Part shown: piece by piece, positions 8,011 to 17,809 of the stretch
How positions within the stretch are numbered: position 1 is the stretch's first letter
How the letters are laid out: every line of letters begins with the position of its first letter
Assembly: GCF_024171605.1 (NCBI RefSeq)
Contig: NZ_JALKAA010000001.1
Span: 1-64,000 of the forward strand
Direction of reading: 5' to 3'
DNA from: Pontibacter sp. HSC-36F09
GTDB lineage: Bacteria; Bacteroidota; Bacteroidia; Cytophagales; Hymenobacteraceae
DNA: 64,000 bases
Notes under the pieces: generated by a model
Seen by the model: only the letters and a program-made list of their open reading frames with translations
Told to the model about the DNA's origin: nothing
Databases searched by the model: none
Translations under genes and position numbers: made by a program

Positions 8011-9234
8011 ATGGCTGAAATTACCTGCTCATTTTGTGGCAAGAACAAAAAAGACGTATCTGTGATGATATCCGGAATCAACGCGCATATATGCGACCGT
8101 TGTATCGGACAGGCACAGCAAATCCTGAATGAGGAAAATAAGATACGCGCCAACAGCCGCACGCCTAAATTTAACCTGATGAAGCCGCGACAGATGAAGG
8201 AGTACCTTGATCAGTTTGTGGTAGGACAGGACGAGGCGAAGAAAGTAATGTCAGTGGCCGTATACAACCACTACAAGCGATTGATGCAGCGCACCAACGA
8301 AGATGATGTGGTGATCGAGAAGTCAAACATCATCATGGTAGGCGAGACAGGTACAGGCAAGACCTACCTGGCACGCATGATGGCTGGTATTCTGCAAGTG
8401 CCTTTCTGCATAGCGGACGCGACTGTATTAACGGAGGCTGGCTATGTAGGCGAGGACGTAGAGAGCATTTTGACACGCCTGCTTCAGGCAGCCGACTATA
8501 ATGTAGAGTCTGCTGAACGCGGTATTGTATACATTGATGAGATCGACAAGATTGCCCGCAAGAGCGATAACCCATCTATTACCCGCGACGTGAGTGGCGA
8601 GGGGGTGCAGCAGGCTTTGCTGAAACTGCTTGAGGGTACGGTAGTGAACGTGCCGCCGCAAGGTGGTCGCAAGCACCCTGAGCAGAAAATGATCACGGTA
8701 AACACCGAGAACATCCTTTTCATTTGCGGTGGTGCCTTTGTAGGTATAGATCGCCTGATCAAAAACAGACTGAACACGCGTCCGATTGGTTTCTCAAAAT
8801 CAAAGCAGGACGACGAAGAAGAAAAAGAGAACTTCCTGCGTTACCTGACTGCGCAAGACCTGAAAAACTTCGGCCTTATACCTGAACTCATCGGTCGTCT
8901 GCCAGTGCTCACGCACCTGAACCCGCTTGATAAAGATACGCTTCGCCTGATCTTACTGGAGCCTAAAAACTCTATTGTGAAGCAGTACAAGCGTCTGTTT
9001 GAAATGGAGAACATCAGCCTTAGCTTTGATGACGATGCGTTGGACTACATTGTAGAGAAAGCAGCAGAGTATAAGCTCGGCGCCCGTGGTTTACGCTCCA
9101 TTTGCGAAGGCATCATGACGGATGCTATGTTTGAACTGCCGTCTGAGGAAGGCGCTAAAGAACTGGTGATTACGGGCGAGTATGCCCGCGATAAATTTGA
9201 CAAATCGCCTCTGAAGCAGCTTCGTGTTGCTTAA
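8011..9234 (+). CDS. clpX: ATP-dependent Clp protease ATPase subunit ClpX
   Basis: ClpX is the AAA+ unfoldase that recognises tagged substrates and threads them into ClpP. The 407-residue protein begins with the zinc-binding domain (Cys6, Cys9, Cys28, Cys31). Walker A is GETGTGKT at residues 111-118 and Walker B is IVYIDEIDK near 172-180. RPIGFSKS holds the IGF loop that docks on ClpP. The C-terminal small domain ends with ELGARG-type sensor-2 sequence ([11 protein letters not shown]). Length and motifs are standard. It has its own promoter and a very strong terminator shared with lpxB, which converges on it. Confidence 0.98.
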   Translation: MAEITCSFCGKNKKDVSVMISGINAHICDRCIGQAQQILNEENKIRANSRTPKFNLMKPRQMKEYLDQFVVGQDEAKKVMSVAVYNHYKRLMQRTNEDDVVIEKSNIIMVGETGTGKTYLARMMAGILQVPFCIADATVLTEAGYVGEDVESILTRLLQAADYNVESAERGIVYIDEIDKIARKSDNPSITRDVSGEGVQQALLKLLEGTVVNVPPQGGRKHPEQKMITVNTENILFICGGAFVGIDRLIKNRLNTRPIGFSKSKQDDEEEKENFLRYLTAQDLKNFGLIPELIGRLPVLTHLNPLDKDTLRLILLEPKNSIVKQYKRLFEMENISLSFDDDALDYIVEKAAEYKLGARGLRSICEGIMTDAMFELPSEEGAKELVITGEYARDKFDKSPLKQLRVA

Positions 9235-9250
9235 GGTATAAAGACACTAT

Positions 9251-9296
9251 AAAAATAGAAGGCCTCAGCTGTAATCAGCTGAGGCCTTCTATTTTT
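9251..9296. terminator. Bidirectional terminator between clpX and lpxB
   Basis: A perfect 21-bp stem closes on the loop TAAT, with A5 on one side and T5 on the other. It can therefore end transcription from both converging genes. Confidence 0.93.
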
Positions 9297-9346
9297 AGGT
9301 ATAGCTGCTCTTTTCAGGTATAGCAGTTAAGCGAAACGCGCGGCAT

Positions 9347-10465
9347 TTATATTTTCTCTTTCAGATAGCCTACCATCAGTTCAGCGGCACGCTCGGCGGT
9401 ACGGTACTCTCCTATTTTCTTCTTCACAAGCGCATAGCCCTCCTGCTGCTTCTGCATGGCATATTTATCAAACAGAATGTTTTTCAGCTCAGCCACAATT
9501 TTCTTGGCAGTGAAATCTTCCTGAATCAGCTCAGCTACGACGGGCTTATCGGCTATCAGGTTAACGAGCGAGATATATGGCACCTTGATCACACGCTTAC
9601 CGATAGCATAGGAAATGGCGCTGGTCTTATAGCATACTACTTGCGGCACGTCAAACAATGCGGTTTCGAGTGTAGCCGTGCCTGAAGTGACAAGCGCAGC
9701 TTTTGCGTGCGATAGCAGGTCGTAGGTTTGGTCGTAAACGACCTTGATGTTCGGATCTTTGTTGTACTGCTCGTAATACTCTTTTGAGAAGTTCGAAACG
9801 CCGGCTACGATAAACTGGTAATCGCGGAAAGAAGGCAGCACGCTCAGCATCACCTCCAGCATGTTTTCGATCTCCTGCTTACGGCTACCCGGTAACAGTG
9901 CAATGATGGGCTTGTTGTTCTGAATATGGTTCCGGACTCTAAAATCAGGCGCCACCACGTGGTCGTTCACTGAGTCTGCTACCGGATTGCCGATATAGTC
10001 CACCTTGTAGTCAAAGCGACCATAGAATTCCTCTTCAAAGGGCATGATCACAAACATGCGGTCTACAAGGCGCTTGATCTTGTGCACTCGGCCTTGGTTC
10101 CAAGCCCAGATTTTAGGGGAGATATAATAGAACACTTTCAAACCATGCTCTTTGGCGAACTTGGCAATCCGCATGTTGAAACCGGCATAGTCCACCAGAA
10201 TGATCGCATCCGGCTTAAAGGCTGTGATATCCTCTTTGCACTCACGCAAAAAGCCCAGTATCTTAAAAAAATTGACGGCAGCCTCCGCAAAGCCCATAAA
10301 GGCCATCTCCTGGTAGTGCTTGACCAGGTGCATGCCAGCCTCCTGCATCATATCGCCTCCCCACCCTCTTATGTCAGCCTCGGGATCTTTTTCCCGGAGC
10401 TGTTTGATGAGGTTAGAAGCGTGCAGATCGCCTGAGCGTTCGCCGGCTATAATGTAATATTTCAT
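9347..10465 (-). CDS. lpxB: Lipid-A-disaccharide synthase
   Basis: LpxB is a family 19 glycosyltransferase that joins UDP-2,3-diacylglucosamine and lipid X to form the lipid A disaccharide at the inner membrane face. The 372-residue protein starts MKYYIIAGERSGDLHASNL, the N-terminal LpxB signature. YYISPKIWAWNQGRVHKIK and ALLPGSRKQEIENML are the central conserved stretches, and SGTATLETALFDVPQVV is the donor-binding region. Length is normal. It lies 85 bases downstream of queD on the same strand and may be cotranscribed. hldD, another LPS gene, is nearby on the other strand. Confidence 0.96.
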   Translation of the reverse strand: MKYYIIAGERSGDLHASNLIKQLREKDPEADIRGWGGDMMQEAGMHLVKHYQEMAFMGFAEAAVNFFKILGFLRECKEDITAFKPDAIILVDYAGFNMRIAKFAKEHGLKVFYYISPKIWAWNQGRVHKIKRLVDRMFVIMPFEEEFYGRFDYKVDYIGNPVADSVNDHVVAPDFRVRNHIQNNKPIIALLPGSRKQEIENMLEVMLSVLPSFRDYQFIVAGVSNFSKEYYEQYNKDPNIKVVYDQTYDLLSHAKAALVTSGTATLETALFDVPQVVCYKTSAISYAIGKRVIKVPYISLVNLIADKPVVAELIQEDFTAKKIVAELKNILFDKYAMQKQQEGYALVKKKIGEYRTAERAAELMVGYLKEKI

Positions 10466-10550
10466 GTAATGTGTATGCGTTTGGGGCTGCCTGACTAAGG
10501 CAGAAACGAAGAAAGCAATGGAACAGGTATAGCCAAATGGCTATGATTGC

Positions 10551-10967
10551 TTATTCGCCAAAATACTCCACGTAGTTGCGTGGGGTTTCATATAATTTGA
10601 GGCTATGCAGCTTGGCTTGAGAAATTTCAGCGATTTTAGGTTCCAGAATTTTCCAGAACTCTACTACCAGGTTCTCGGTGCTGGCCAGCTTGTCTTCCAT
10701 AAAGGCCACATCGAGGTTCAGGTTCTTATGGTCTACCTTCTCAATGATGTTCCTGCGGATAAGCGTGCTCAGCTTTTTGAGGTCTATTACAAAACCGGTA
10801 TCCGGGTCTGGTTTGCCCTTTACGGTCACGATCAGTTCATAATTGTGCCCATGCCAGTTGGTATTCGCACACGGCCCGAACACCTCCTTATTCTTCGCCA
10901 ACGACCAGTTCGGGTTGTGCAGCTTGTGGGCTGCGTTAAAATGCTCTAATCTGCTTACGTAAATCAT
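10551..10967 (-). CDS. queD: 6-carboxytetrahydropterin synthase (QueD/PTPS family)
   Basis: This 138-residue protein belongs to the 6-pyruvoyltetrahydropterin synthase fold. In bacteria the usual role is conversion of dihydroneopterin triphosphate to 6-carboxytetrahydropterin in queuosine synthesis. Zinc ligands His14 (FNAAHKL), His39 and His41 (WHGHNY) are present, and Cys33 in the CxxxNWHGH arrangement matches the QueD catalytic motif. Its ATG begins directly after the TAA of the FecCD-type permease gene, so it is almost certainly cotranscribed with the transporter. No other queuosine genes are in view. Confidence 0.9.
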   Translation of the reverse strand: MIYVSRLEHFNAAHKLHNPNWSLAKNKEVFGPCANTNWHGHNYELIVTVKGKPDPDTGFVIDLKKLSTLIRRNIIEKVDHKNLNLDVAFMEDKLASTENLVVEFWKILEPKIAEISQAKLHSLKLYETPRNYVEYFGE

Positions 10968-11975
10968 TTAACTGCTAAACTTATAATTCTTTTGGGACAG
11001 CAAATATACGAAGAAAGGAACACCAAAGAACGATGTAATGATTCCAATTGGCAGGCCGGCCGGCGGATATAAGATACGGGACAAAAGATCGCAGAGGAGC
11101 ATGAACAGACCGCCTACAAAAGCGCAGAAAAGCAGGTTGCTTCTGCCTGTTGCCCCCATCAATCCGCGGGTGACGTGCGGAATGATCAGGCCTACAAATC
11201 CGATGGGTCCGGAGGTAGCCACCGCAAAGCCTGTTACCACTGAAACAGCAGCCAGAATGGCCCATCGGGTTTTCGCCACATTCACTCCCAAAGCTTGTGC
11301 CCGGTCGGCACCAAGCAGCAAAATGTTCAGCTGCTTCTGCAGAAAAGCAAATAGCAGGAGCGCAACAAGCAAGGCTGTAGCAGGGTATGGCAGCAGTGAC
11401 CAGCTAGCCCGCTCGAAGCTCCCCATCGACCAGAATATCACCGACTTGAGTTTCCCTTCTGAATCAGACAGAAAAGTGAGTAACCCGACCATAGCCGTCA
11501 CCAGCGAACTGATGGCTATACCTGCTAACAGCAATTGCGCAGGTATAAGCTGGCGCTTCCGATAGCCTAGCACTACCACGACCAGCGTTACCACAAAGGC
11601 TCCTATTAGGGCAAACACGGGCGGCATGTAAAAGCCTCCAATCGACACTTCAACAAAACCAAAGAACACGATCACTGCACCTAACGATGCGCCGGAAGCA
11701 GTACCCAACAGGTATGGATCGGCCAGTCCGTTATTGACCATGGCCTGCATGAGGTAACCGCAAAAAGCCAGCGATGCTCCTACCACCAAGGCCAGCAAAA
11801 GTCGGGGCAGACGAAGGTGCGTAATAGCAAAGTGCGTCGTATTATCCGGGTCGTAATGAAAGAAAGCCTCCTGAATCGTAGCCAGATCCACCTCAAATGT
11901 ACCTACCTGCAGCCCGAACACCAGCGCCACCAGGATCAGCAGAATAGCCCCTGCAAAGTATAGCGCTCTGCTCAT
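10968..11975 (-). CDS. FecCD-type ABC transporter permease (iron-chelate/cobalamin class)
   Basis: The 335-residue protein is a polytopic permease of the BtuC/FhuB/FecCD family, with roughly nine or ten hydrophobic segments. It shows the family stretch GYLMQAMVNNGLADPYLLGT near residue 75 and SGPIGFVGLIIPHVTRGLMG, the cytoplasmic loop that contacts the ATPase. Its start overlaps the stop of the binding-protein gene by 4 bp (ATGA). Its stop abuts the queD start with no gap. No ATPase gene follows, so the nucleotide-binding subunit must be encoded elsewhere. Substrate (cobalamin, haem or ferric siderophore) cannot be settled from sequence. Confidence 0.92.
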   Translation of the reverse strand: MSRALYFAGAILLILVALVFGLQVGTFEVDLATIQEAFFHYDPDNTTHFAITHLRLPRLLLALVVGASLAFCGYLMQAMVNNGLADPYLLGTASGASLGAVIVFFGFVEVSIGGFYMPPVFALIGAFVVTLVVVVLGYRKRQLIPAQLLLAGIAISSLVTAMVGLLTFLSDSEGKLKSVIFWSMGSFERASWSLLPYPATALLVALLLFAFLQKQLNILLLGADRAQALGVNVAKTRWAILAAVSVVTGFAVATSGPIGFVGLIIPHVTRGLMGATGRSNLLFCAFVGGLFMLLCDLLSRILYPPAGLPIGIITSFFGVPFFVYLLSQKNYKFSS

Positions 11976-12868
11976 GGGTATAGGAAGCTTTCAAGTTCGC
12001 GGATCGACTCTACTACCCGGGGGCTTGGCCGTTCGATGAGATTGCCGGTAGGTTGGTAAATGCGCTTGTTCTGGTAAGCGGCGATTTTACGTAGCTCTGG
12101 GTATAGACTGAAAAACTCTCGCTCCAGTCGCTCTACACTTCCTCCTAACAGCACATCCGGGTTCATTTTGAGAATATATTCGCGTGTGAGTGCCGGGTAG
12201 GGCTGATCAAATACTTCCTGCACGGCATTTTGGGCACCGAGTATACGTAGTTGATCTGTCAGAATAGTGTTCTGCCCATACACATAGATCGGGTCGCTCC
12301 AGGTAATTGCCAATACGTGCTGTTGCTTTGCCTGACTGCTATACCTGCGCTCGATCTCCTGCACCTGCTGGCGCAGCGAATCGGCCAGATAATTTGCCTG
12401 TTGTTCACGATTCATGATACGGCCAATGTCTTCTATACCTTTCAGAATATCCGCTACGCTGCGGTACTTTTGATAATAGACAGGTATACCTAACTCTTCC
12501 AGCCGGGCAGCCATATCCAGGGGAGTTATACCTTCTACCGTAAAGATCAGGTCAGGCTTCAGGGCCAGTACCTGTTCCAGATCAACAGGATAATTGTTTA
12601 CGACAGGCTTGCTATATACGGCAGCCGGGTAGTCGCATTGGGGCGTGCGCCCGACAATGGCAGCCGTGTCGCAAACGGCAAACAGCATTTCGGTCATGGA
12701 AGAGGCAAAGGCCATCACCCGTTCCGGCTGTCTCTTTAGCTTAATATCACGTCCCAGGTCATCCTGCAGCACCAACTCCTCCCCTGCCTGTTCTTCCTTG
12801 CCCGAGCCGCAGGCGCAGCAAAAGAGCAGCAGACATACTGTCAAAAACTTGTTCAGGTATGGATACAA
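11972..12868 (-). CDS. ABC transporter substrate-binding lipoprotein (BtuF/FepB class)
   Basis: This 298-residue protein begins with a lipoprotein signal peptide ending in a lipobox (LLLFCCAC-G), so the mature protein should be anchored by lipid at the periplasmic face. The body has the two-lobed periplasmic-binding fold of the TroA/BtuF type: RVMAFASSMTEMLFAV, VNNYPVDLEQVLALKPDLI and ERPSPRVVESIRELESFLYP at the end. It is the first gene of the unit with the permease and queD. It would capture a cobalamin- or iron-chelate-like ligand delivered across the outer membrane by a TonB receptor, none of which is in the window. Confidence 0.88.
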   Translation of the reverse strand: MYPYLNKFLTVCLLLFCCACGSGKEEQAGEELVLQDDLGRDIKLKRQPERVMAFASSMTEMLFAVCDTAAIVGRTPQCDYPAAVYSKPVVNNYPVDLEQVLALKPDLIFTVEGITPLDMAARLEELGIPVYYQKYRSVADILKGIEDIGRIMNREQQANYLADSLRQQVQEIERRYSSQAKQQHVLAITWSDPIYVYGQNTILTDQLRILGAQNAVQEVFDQPYPALTREYILKMNPDVLLGGSVERLEREFFSLYPELRKIAAYQNKRIYQPTGNLIERPSPRVVESIRELESFLYP

Positions 12869-12977
12869 GGTATAGATCGGTTTCTGATTGAAGGAGCGCC
12901 AGGGCGATGTGCGCTTCGGCTCCGTTTATTTTCGTAAATTTAACGCAATATAACTTTACAGCCTATAAAACTGAATT

Positions 12978-13943
12978 ATGATCGTTGTAACTGGTGCTGC
13001 CGGCTTTATTGCGAGTTGCCTTGTGAGCAGGCTTAACGCAGCTAATTTTAATGATATCGTGGTGGTGGACAATTTCTCTGTCGCCAAAAAAGAAGGAAAC
13101 CTGAAAGGGAAAAAGATAAAGGAATATGTAGACCGTGACGGTTTCTTTGAGTGGCTCGACGGTAACTACGAAGAGGTCGAATTCATCTTCCACCTGGGTG
13201 CCCGCACCGATACCACGGAGTTCAATAAAGATGTGTTCGACCTGCTCAACCTGAACTACTCCAAGCAGGTATGGAATGCCTGCTGCGAGTACCAGATTCC
13301 GCTGGTATACGCTTCCTCAGCAGCCACCTACGGCTCTGGCACTCTCGGATACGACGACGAAGAAGCAACCATTCCATTGTTAAAACCGCTCAACCCATAC
13401 GGCGACTCTAAAAACGATTTCGATAAATGGGCACTGGAGCAGACGGCGAAGCCTTTCTTCTGGGCAGGACTAAAGTTCTTCAATGTGTACGGTCCCAACG
13501 AGTACCACAAAGGCAAGATGGCCTCCGTTATTTTCCATGCCTATAATCAGATCAAAGAAAAGGGCAGCATGAAGCTTTTCCGCTCGCACAACCCCGACTA
13601 TGCTGACGGCGAACAGATGCGTGATTTTGTGTATGTAAAAGATGTGGTAGAGGTATGTATGTTTTTGATGCAGCACCGCAAAAACTCCGGCATTTACAAC
13701 CTTGGTTCTGGTAAAGCCCGTACTTTTATGGCTTTGGCACTCAACACATTCGATGCCATGGGTATTGCACCTAGCATCGACTTCATGGACACCCCGGAGA
13801 ACTTACGCGACAATTACCAATACTTCACCGAAGCTAACATGAATAAGCTTCGCTCTATCGGTTACGATCGTGAGTTCTATACCTTAGAGGAAGGTGTGAG
13901 GGATTATGTGCAGAACTACCTGATGGAGGGAAAGTATTATTAA
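12978..13943 (+). CDS. hldD: ADP-L-glycero-D-manno-heptose 6-epimerase
   Basis: HldD epimerises ADP-D-glycero-D-manno-heptose at C6 to make the heptose donor for LPS core. The 321-residue protein is an extended short-chain dehydrogenase. The NAD-binding glycine motif TGAAGFIAS is at residues 4-12. The active-site residues lie in YASSAATYG and in NPYGDSKNDFD, the YxxxK motif. FFNVYGPNEYHKGKMASV is a strong family signature. It stands alone between minus-strand genes and is followed by a hairpin. A TAAATTTA at 12935-12942 is a possible but imperfect -7 element. Confidence 0.95.
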   Translation: MIVVTGAAGFIASCLVSRLNAANFNDIVVVDNFSVAKKEGNLKGKKIKEYVDRDGFFEWLDGNYEEVEFIFHLGARTDTTEFNKDVFDLLNLNYSKQVWNACCEYQIPLVYASSAATYGSGTLGYDDEEATIPLLKPLNPYGDSKNDFDKWALEQTAKPFFWAGLKFFNVYGPNEYHKGKMASVIFHAYNQIKEKGSMKLFRSHNPDYADGEQMRDFVYVKDVVEVCMFLMQHRKNSGIYNLGSGKARTFMALALNTFDAMGIAPSIDFMDTPENLRDNYQYFTEANMNKLRSIGYDREFYTLEEGVRDYVQNYLMEGKYY

Positions 13944-13982
13944 CGATGCAAACTGAATGATTTATCTTTCGGCAGGTATAGC

Positions 13983-14021
13983 AATGCCCCGCATATGAAA
14001 CCATAAGCGGGGCATTTATAT
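13983..14021 (+). terminator. Terminator after hldD
   Basis: A perfect 10-bp GC-rich stem (aatgccccgc/gcggggcatt) with a 14-base loop is followed by TATATTT. Confidence 0.75.
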
Positions 14022-14053
14022 TTCTGATAACTACTAAATACTTTTAGTGGTTT

Positions 14054-14197
14054 TTATTTTGCGCTGTCGAGACCTTGGTCGCCTACTGGTTCCTTCAATT
14101 CCCAAGCCCAACCACTCTGATGCAGCGGTTTCAAATTATTAGGTATGACAGCATACTCTTGTCCCAGCAAAGGTGCTGCAGAAAGAAAATATACCAA
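14054..14197 (-). pseudogene. Possible remnant of a small secreted peptide gene
   Basis: One minus-strand frame here reads as a hydrophobic stretch ending LLGQ, like a signal peptide cleavage region, followed by a polar tail that ends DSAK and a stop. The frame has only a weak TTG start. A good ATG with a hydrophobic continuation (MRYAMLVFG) lies just upstream but in a different frame, as if one base had been lost or gained. It could be a decayed short gene, or chance. I do not recognise the peptide. Confidence 0.25.
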
Positions 14198-14326
14198 AAA
14201 CCAACATCGCGTATCTCATCTGATTGATAATAAAATGTAAACAATGCTCAAGCCTCTAAATATAGATGCTGCACAATTTCCATTCAATCTAGCAAATTCG
14301 GATAAAATAAGCAGAAAAGTAAACTA

Positions 14327-17300
14327 CTAAAACAGCACCGAAACCTGCGTACGCCCGGTATGCACCGCGCCCACACTGTTTGCCTTGCGCCCGTCATAGT
14401 TGAGGGAAATGTTCAGGCCATTGCTCAGACGCTGTTGCACGTTGAATGACCAGGTCAGGTTGTTCCCGGGACGCAGGGCATTGAGTATCTCGTATCCCAC
14501 ATAGGAGTTCATATCCCCATCGAACTCGATATTCACCCATCGCACAAGGCCGGATACGGTGCGCTTGCTCACCTGGCTTAGCTTCGTCTCCAATCCCAGT
14601 TCATGGAAAGTGGCTTGCTGCTCAGCATCAGCGGGAGAGAGTTTGTCTTCACGCAGCGCCAGTTGATATGTGCCCGTAAAGCGCAGCTTGGCATTGGGCT
14701 GATAAGCCAGCTCCGGTGTCAGCTCCTGCGACACGATGCTGAAGTTCTTCGAACTCAGGAAATTGGAGCGGTTGTCGCGCACATTTTGAGCCAGGCTGAC
14801 CTTAGAACTCAGTACTTCATTCAGGTTCAGGCGGGCAATTACTTGGTGGTTCTCCACGCTTCGGGTTTCGGTGCCGTTTGCCAACAGTGATTTCTGCTGA
14901 TTCTGCTGCAAGGTGTACTCCAGCCCGTACTTTGGGTTGCTTCGGTTAAAATAAACCGTATTGCGAAGCGACTTTATCAGCGAGATCAGAAACTCATCCT
15001 CGAAATTTTCACTGAACGGGTTAAATCGATTCATCACCTCATCATCCGTCGTTTTCTTGTCGATGCTCACAAAACTCAGGGCGGAGAACTTCGCCATAAA
15101 GCCTTTGAAGCCTTCAGCGCTTCGCCAGCTACGGGGTACGTTACTGTTCAGCCGGTACGTGAAGCGGTTAGTGTAGGCGTTGATGTACTCATCTGTCGGC
15201 AGGAAAACTTTGATGAAGCGGCGTTGGTCCACCGTCTGTGCCTCCAGGTAATCGTTCAGGTCATTCGGGTTGCCGCCTTCGCGCAGGTAGTGCGTACCCT
15301 GCCCCGGCATGGTTTCCCTGAAAACAAAGATGCGCTTCAGTTCACGACCCGTACCTACCGAGTAGCTCATCTCGGAGCGGAAGCTACCATCCAAGAAAGA
15401 AGTGTTCCAATCGATGCGCGACTGCACAGTCTCTTCATCCTGCCCTTGCTCAAGTTCCAGGTTCCTGTAAGTGGCCTGCAAGGCAATGTCGCTGTCGCGG
15501 CCATACCTGCGCTGGAGCATGGCGTTGTAAGTCTGCCCTACTTCCGGTGCCCCCATCTCTCCCATTGCCGTTGGGCGTAGGTCGGTGCGGTAACTGTAAT
15601 CTACCCGGAAGCGGGTTTTGGCTGTATCGGGGCTCTCCACAAAAAAAACATGCTCATCAAAATACATCGCGGAGCCTGTCACCGAATCGCTCCCGAGGGC
15701 CGTAAGTTTGTTTTTATCGAAACGGTAAATATAGCCGGGCTCAATTTTGCCGAGTCTATACCTGGCCCCCACATCGCCTCTATACCATTCCGACTCGCGG
15801 GTAGTCTGGTCACTGTGGAGCATGAAGAAACTGTTGCGCAATTCCAGCTTGCCAAACGCACGGTTCAGATCCAATTGGTGCTGTGTACCATCCACCTGCT
15901 GGTGCCGGTATCGCCGGCTGATGCGATAGTTCACCAGGTTCTGCGGATCCTGCACCGCTCCTACCGAAAAATTAAAGATATGGTCTTCGGCTTTCTGATT
16001 CGGGTTGTCCAGACTCCAGTCGCGATCAAACTCAATAGGGCGGTACCGGTCGATTGGTTCGAAATTCACGTCAGTGTACTCGTAATTAAGCGTGCTGTTC
16101 AGCCGGTATTTGCCCAGAAAAGGTAGCTCCCGGTCCTGTATGGTATACCCAACCCGCATGGCAGCCCCGTTGTCGTCCTGCGCATCAAGGCGCGAGAAGC
16201 GGTTGAGGTCATTTTGCGAAGCGGCCCCTTCCAGAAAGAAGTTCACGCCTTTCTGCAGTTCATAATTCCCACCCAGCGTGATCAGTTGTTTTTTGCGGGG
16301 TGTGGGCAGTATACGTACCGGAGCATAGTTACCCTGCGAAACACCATTAACCGGAGCCACCCAGCGGTACACCCTGCCATTCACCGCATTATTGGATGAC
16401 ACGTAGTCGCCCCGGTTAACTCCTACTTCAGAGAAACGCACATTATAAATCGCTGAATCCGGGTTGCTGGAGAACACATATACCTGTTGGGGCAGGCCAT
16501 CTACCATCGTGTCGCGCTGAGCATACAGCACCTGTGCCGGATCAAAAGGAACCTGCGTCGCGCCCGAGGTTACAGCCATGTCCAAACTGTCGCCTATACC
16601 TGCGAGCAGGCGTTTTTCATCGTCGCGCAGGTCGAGGTGCAGCAGGTTATTCGGGTTATCGGACTCGTTGTAATAGTTGGCGTATACCTGCGCCTTGCCC
16701 AGTTGCTGGTAATGACTGGCGTGGTAGATGCTGCGGCTATAGTTCAGGTCAGAATACTCGAAGTCTACCCGAATGCGGGAGTTTTTGGTGATGACGTGGC
16801 GGGTTGTAAAGGTGATCTCGGCCTGGTTATAGTCGATCACATAATCAAAGTCGAAACCGCGTGTGAGCAGGCGACCGTCCAGAAACACCCGCTCCGAGTT
16901 GGCCAGCACGATGATAAAGCGCTCGTTATTTGGTCCACGCAATCGGTAAGGTCCCTGCACGCCTTCCAGCGCCTCTACTGCCTGCGATGCAAATTTCCCT
17001 TTCGACACTGAAGCAGCCACAGTAGTAGTACCCAGTTTCTCGGGTGATTTGCCAAAGGTAGTCTCAAAGGCGCCACCCTGCACGTTCTTGTAAAACTGCA
17101 TAAAGTAGGACGGCTTGCTTCGTAGCACCACATCCCCAGCCGACAACTGCCATTGCTTATGCTTGAGCGTGATGTATACCCGGTCAAACTCATTCAGTTG
17201 CTGCGTATTTCCCTCCGGCTGGAAAGGTATATTCTGGTCCGTGATAGCGGCCGTTATGCTGATGTCGTCGGTCAGTTTTCCGTCGAGCTGCAGGTTCAGC

Positions 17301-17809
17301 GCAGAGTTCACAAATACGTTCTGTGTGTTACCGAAGGAAATACCGCGCGAGATACTACCTGTTTTGTTCAGCCCGGGCGTCTTGAAAATCTCTTCCCGTT
17401 GGGCAAAATCTTCCTTATATAACTCCTTGGGTGAGCCGCTTCGATCCAGCTTCATAATGTCGCGGCGGTAAGCGGGCTTGGCCAGACTCAGTGGCAACGT
17501 TCTATAGCAAACCAGCACCGAGTCAGGTATAGGCACCATGTTTCCCAGCGTATCGAGTATCTGATAAGTAGGTGCCGGAAACTCGGTTAACCTGAACTCA
17601 TGGGTATAGTAATTGTATTCGAACTTAATCTGGTTTTTGCGGGGACCTACAATCGTGATGGTATTGACGTCAATAGTCAGCGTATCGAGCTGCTGGGGGT
17701 AGTCGGTCAGGTATAGCCACTTGCAATGCCGGTTGTTCACGGGTGCCTGGGCCAGCACAGGCAGGCTCAGCAGCAAAAGCAGAACACCGGTGATCAGGCA
17801 TCGCGTCAT
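14327..17809 (-). CDS. Large outer-membrane-type beta-rich protein, function unknown
   Basis: The start chosen is the ATG at 17809, which overlaps the stop of the kinase gene by 4 bp (ATGA) and begins directly with a signal peptide (MTRCLITGVLLLLLSLPVLAQ). A longer upstream frame would hide that signal. The 1160-residue protein is rich in alternating polar and aromatic strands. It shows SISRGISFGN, LDGKLTDDISITAAITDQNI and FEYSDLNYSRSIYHASHYQQ, and its last strand ends in VSVLF, a C-terminus that suits a beta-barrel. I recognise it as the type of large conserved Bacteroidota envelope protein whose N-terminal part recalls SprA-like sequences, but no function is assigned. Overlap with the kinase suggests coordinated expression. 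Confidence 0.75.
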   Translation of the reverse strand: MTRCLITGVLLLLLSLPVLAQAPVNNRHCKWLYLTDYPQQLDTLTIDVNTITIVGPRKNQIKFEYNYYTHEFRLTEFPAPTYQILDTLGNMVPIPDSVLVCYRTLPLSLAKPAYRRDIMKLDRSGSPKELYKEDFAQREEIFKTPGLNKTGSISRGISFGNTQNVFVNSALNLQLDGKLTDDISITAAITDQNIPFQPEGNTQQLNEFDRVYITLKHKQWQLSAGDVVLRSKPSYFMQFYKNVQGGAFETTFGKSPEKLGTTTVAASVSKGKFASQAVEALEGVQGPYRLRGPNNERFIIVLANSERVFLDGRLLTRGFDFDYVIDYNQAEITFTTRHVITKNSRIRVDFEYSDLNYSRSIYHASHYQQLGKAQVYANYYNESDNPNNLLHLDLRDDEKRLLAGIGDSLDMAVTSGATQVPFDPAQVLYAQRDTMVDGLPQQVYVFSSNPDSAIYNVRFSEVGVNRGDYVSSNNAVNGRVYRWVAPVNGVSQGNYAPVRILPTPRKKQLITLGGNYELQKGVNFFLEGAASQNDLNRFSRLDAQDDNGAAMRVGYTIQDRELPFLGKYRLNSTLNYEYTDVNFEPIDRYRPIEFDRDWSLDNPNQKAEDHIFNFSVGAVQDPQNLVNYRISRRYRHQQVDGTQHQLDLNRAFGKLELRNSFFMLHSDQTTRESEWYRGDVGARYRLGKIEPGYIYRFDKNKLTALGSDSVTGSAMYFDEHVFFVESPDTAKTRFRVDYSYRTDLRPTAMGEMGAPEVGQTYNAMLQRRYGRDSDIALQATYRNLELEQGQDEETVQSRIDWNTSFLDGSFRSEMSYSVGTGRELKRIFVFRETMPGQGTHYLREGGNPNDLNDYLEAQTVDQRRFIKVFLPTDEYINAYTNRFTYRLNSNVPRSWRSAEGFKGFMAKFSALSFVSIDKKTTDDEVMNRFNPFSENFEDEFLISLIKSLRNTVYFNRSNPKYGLEYTLQQNQQKSLLANGTETRSVENHQVIARLNLNEVLSSKVSLAQNVRDNRSNFLSSKNFSIVSQELTPELAYQPNAKLRFTGTYQLALREDKLSPADAEQQATFHELGLETKLSQVSKRTVSGLVRWVNIEFDGDMNSYVGYEILNALRPGNNLTWSFNVQQRLSNGLNISLNYDGRKANSVGAVHTGRTQVSVLF

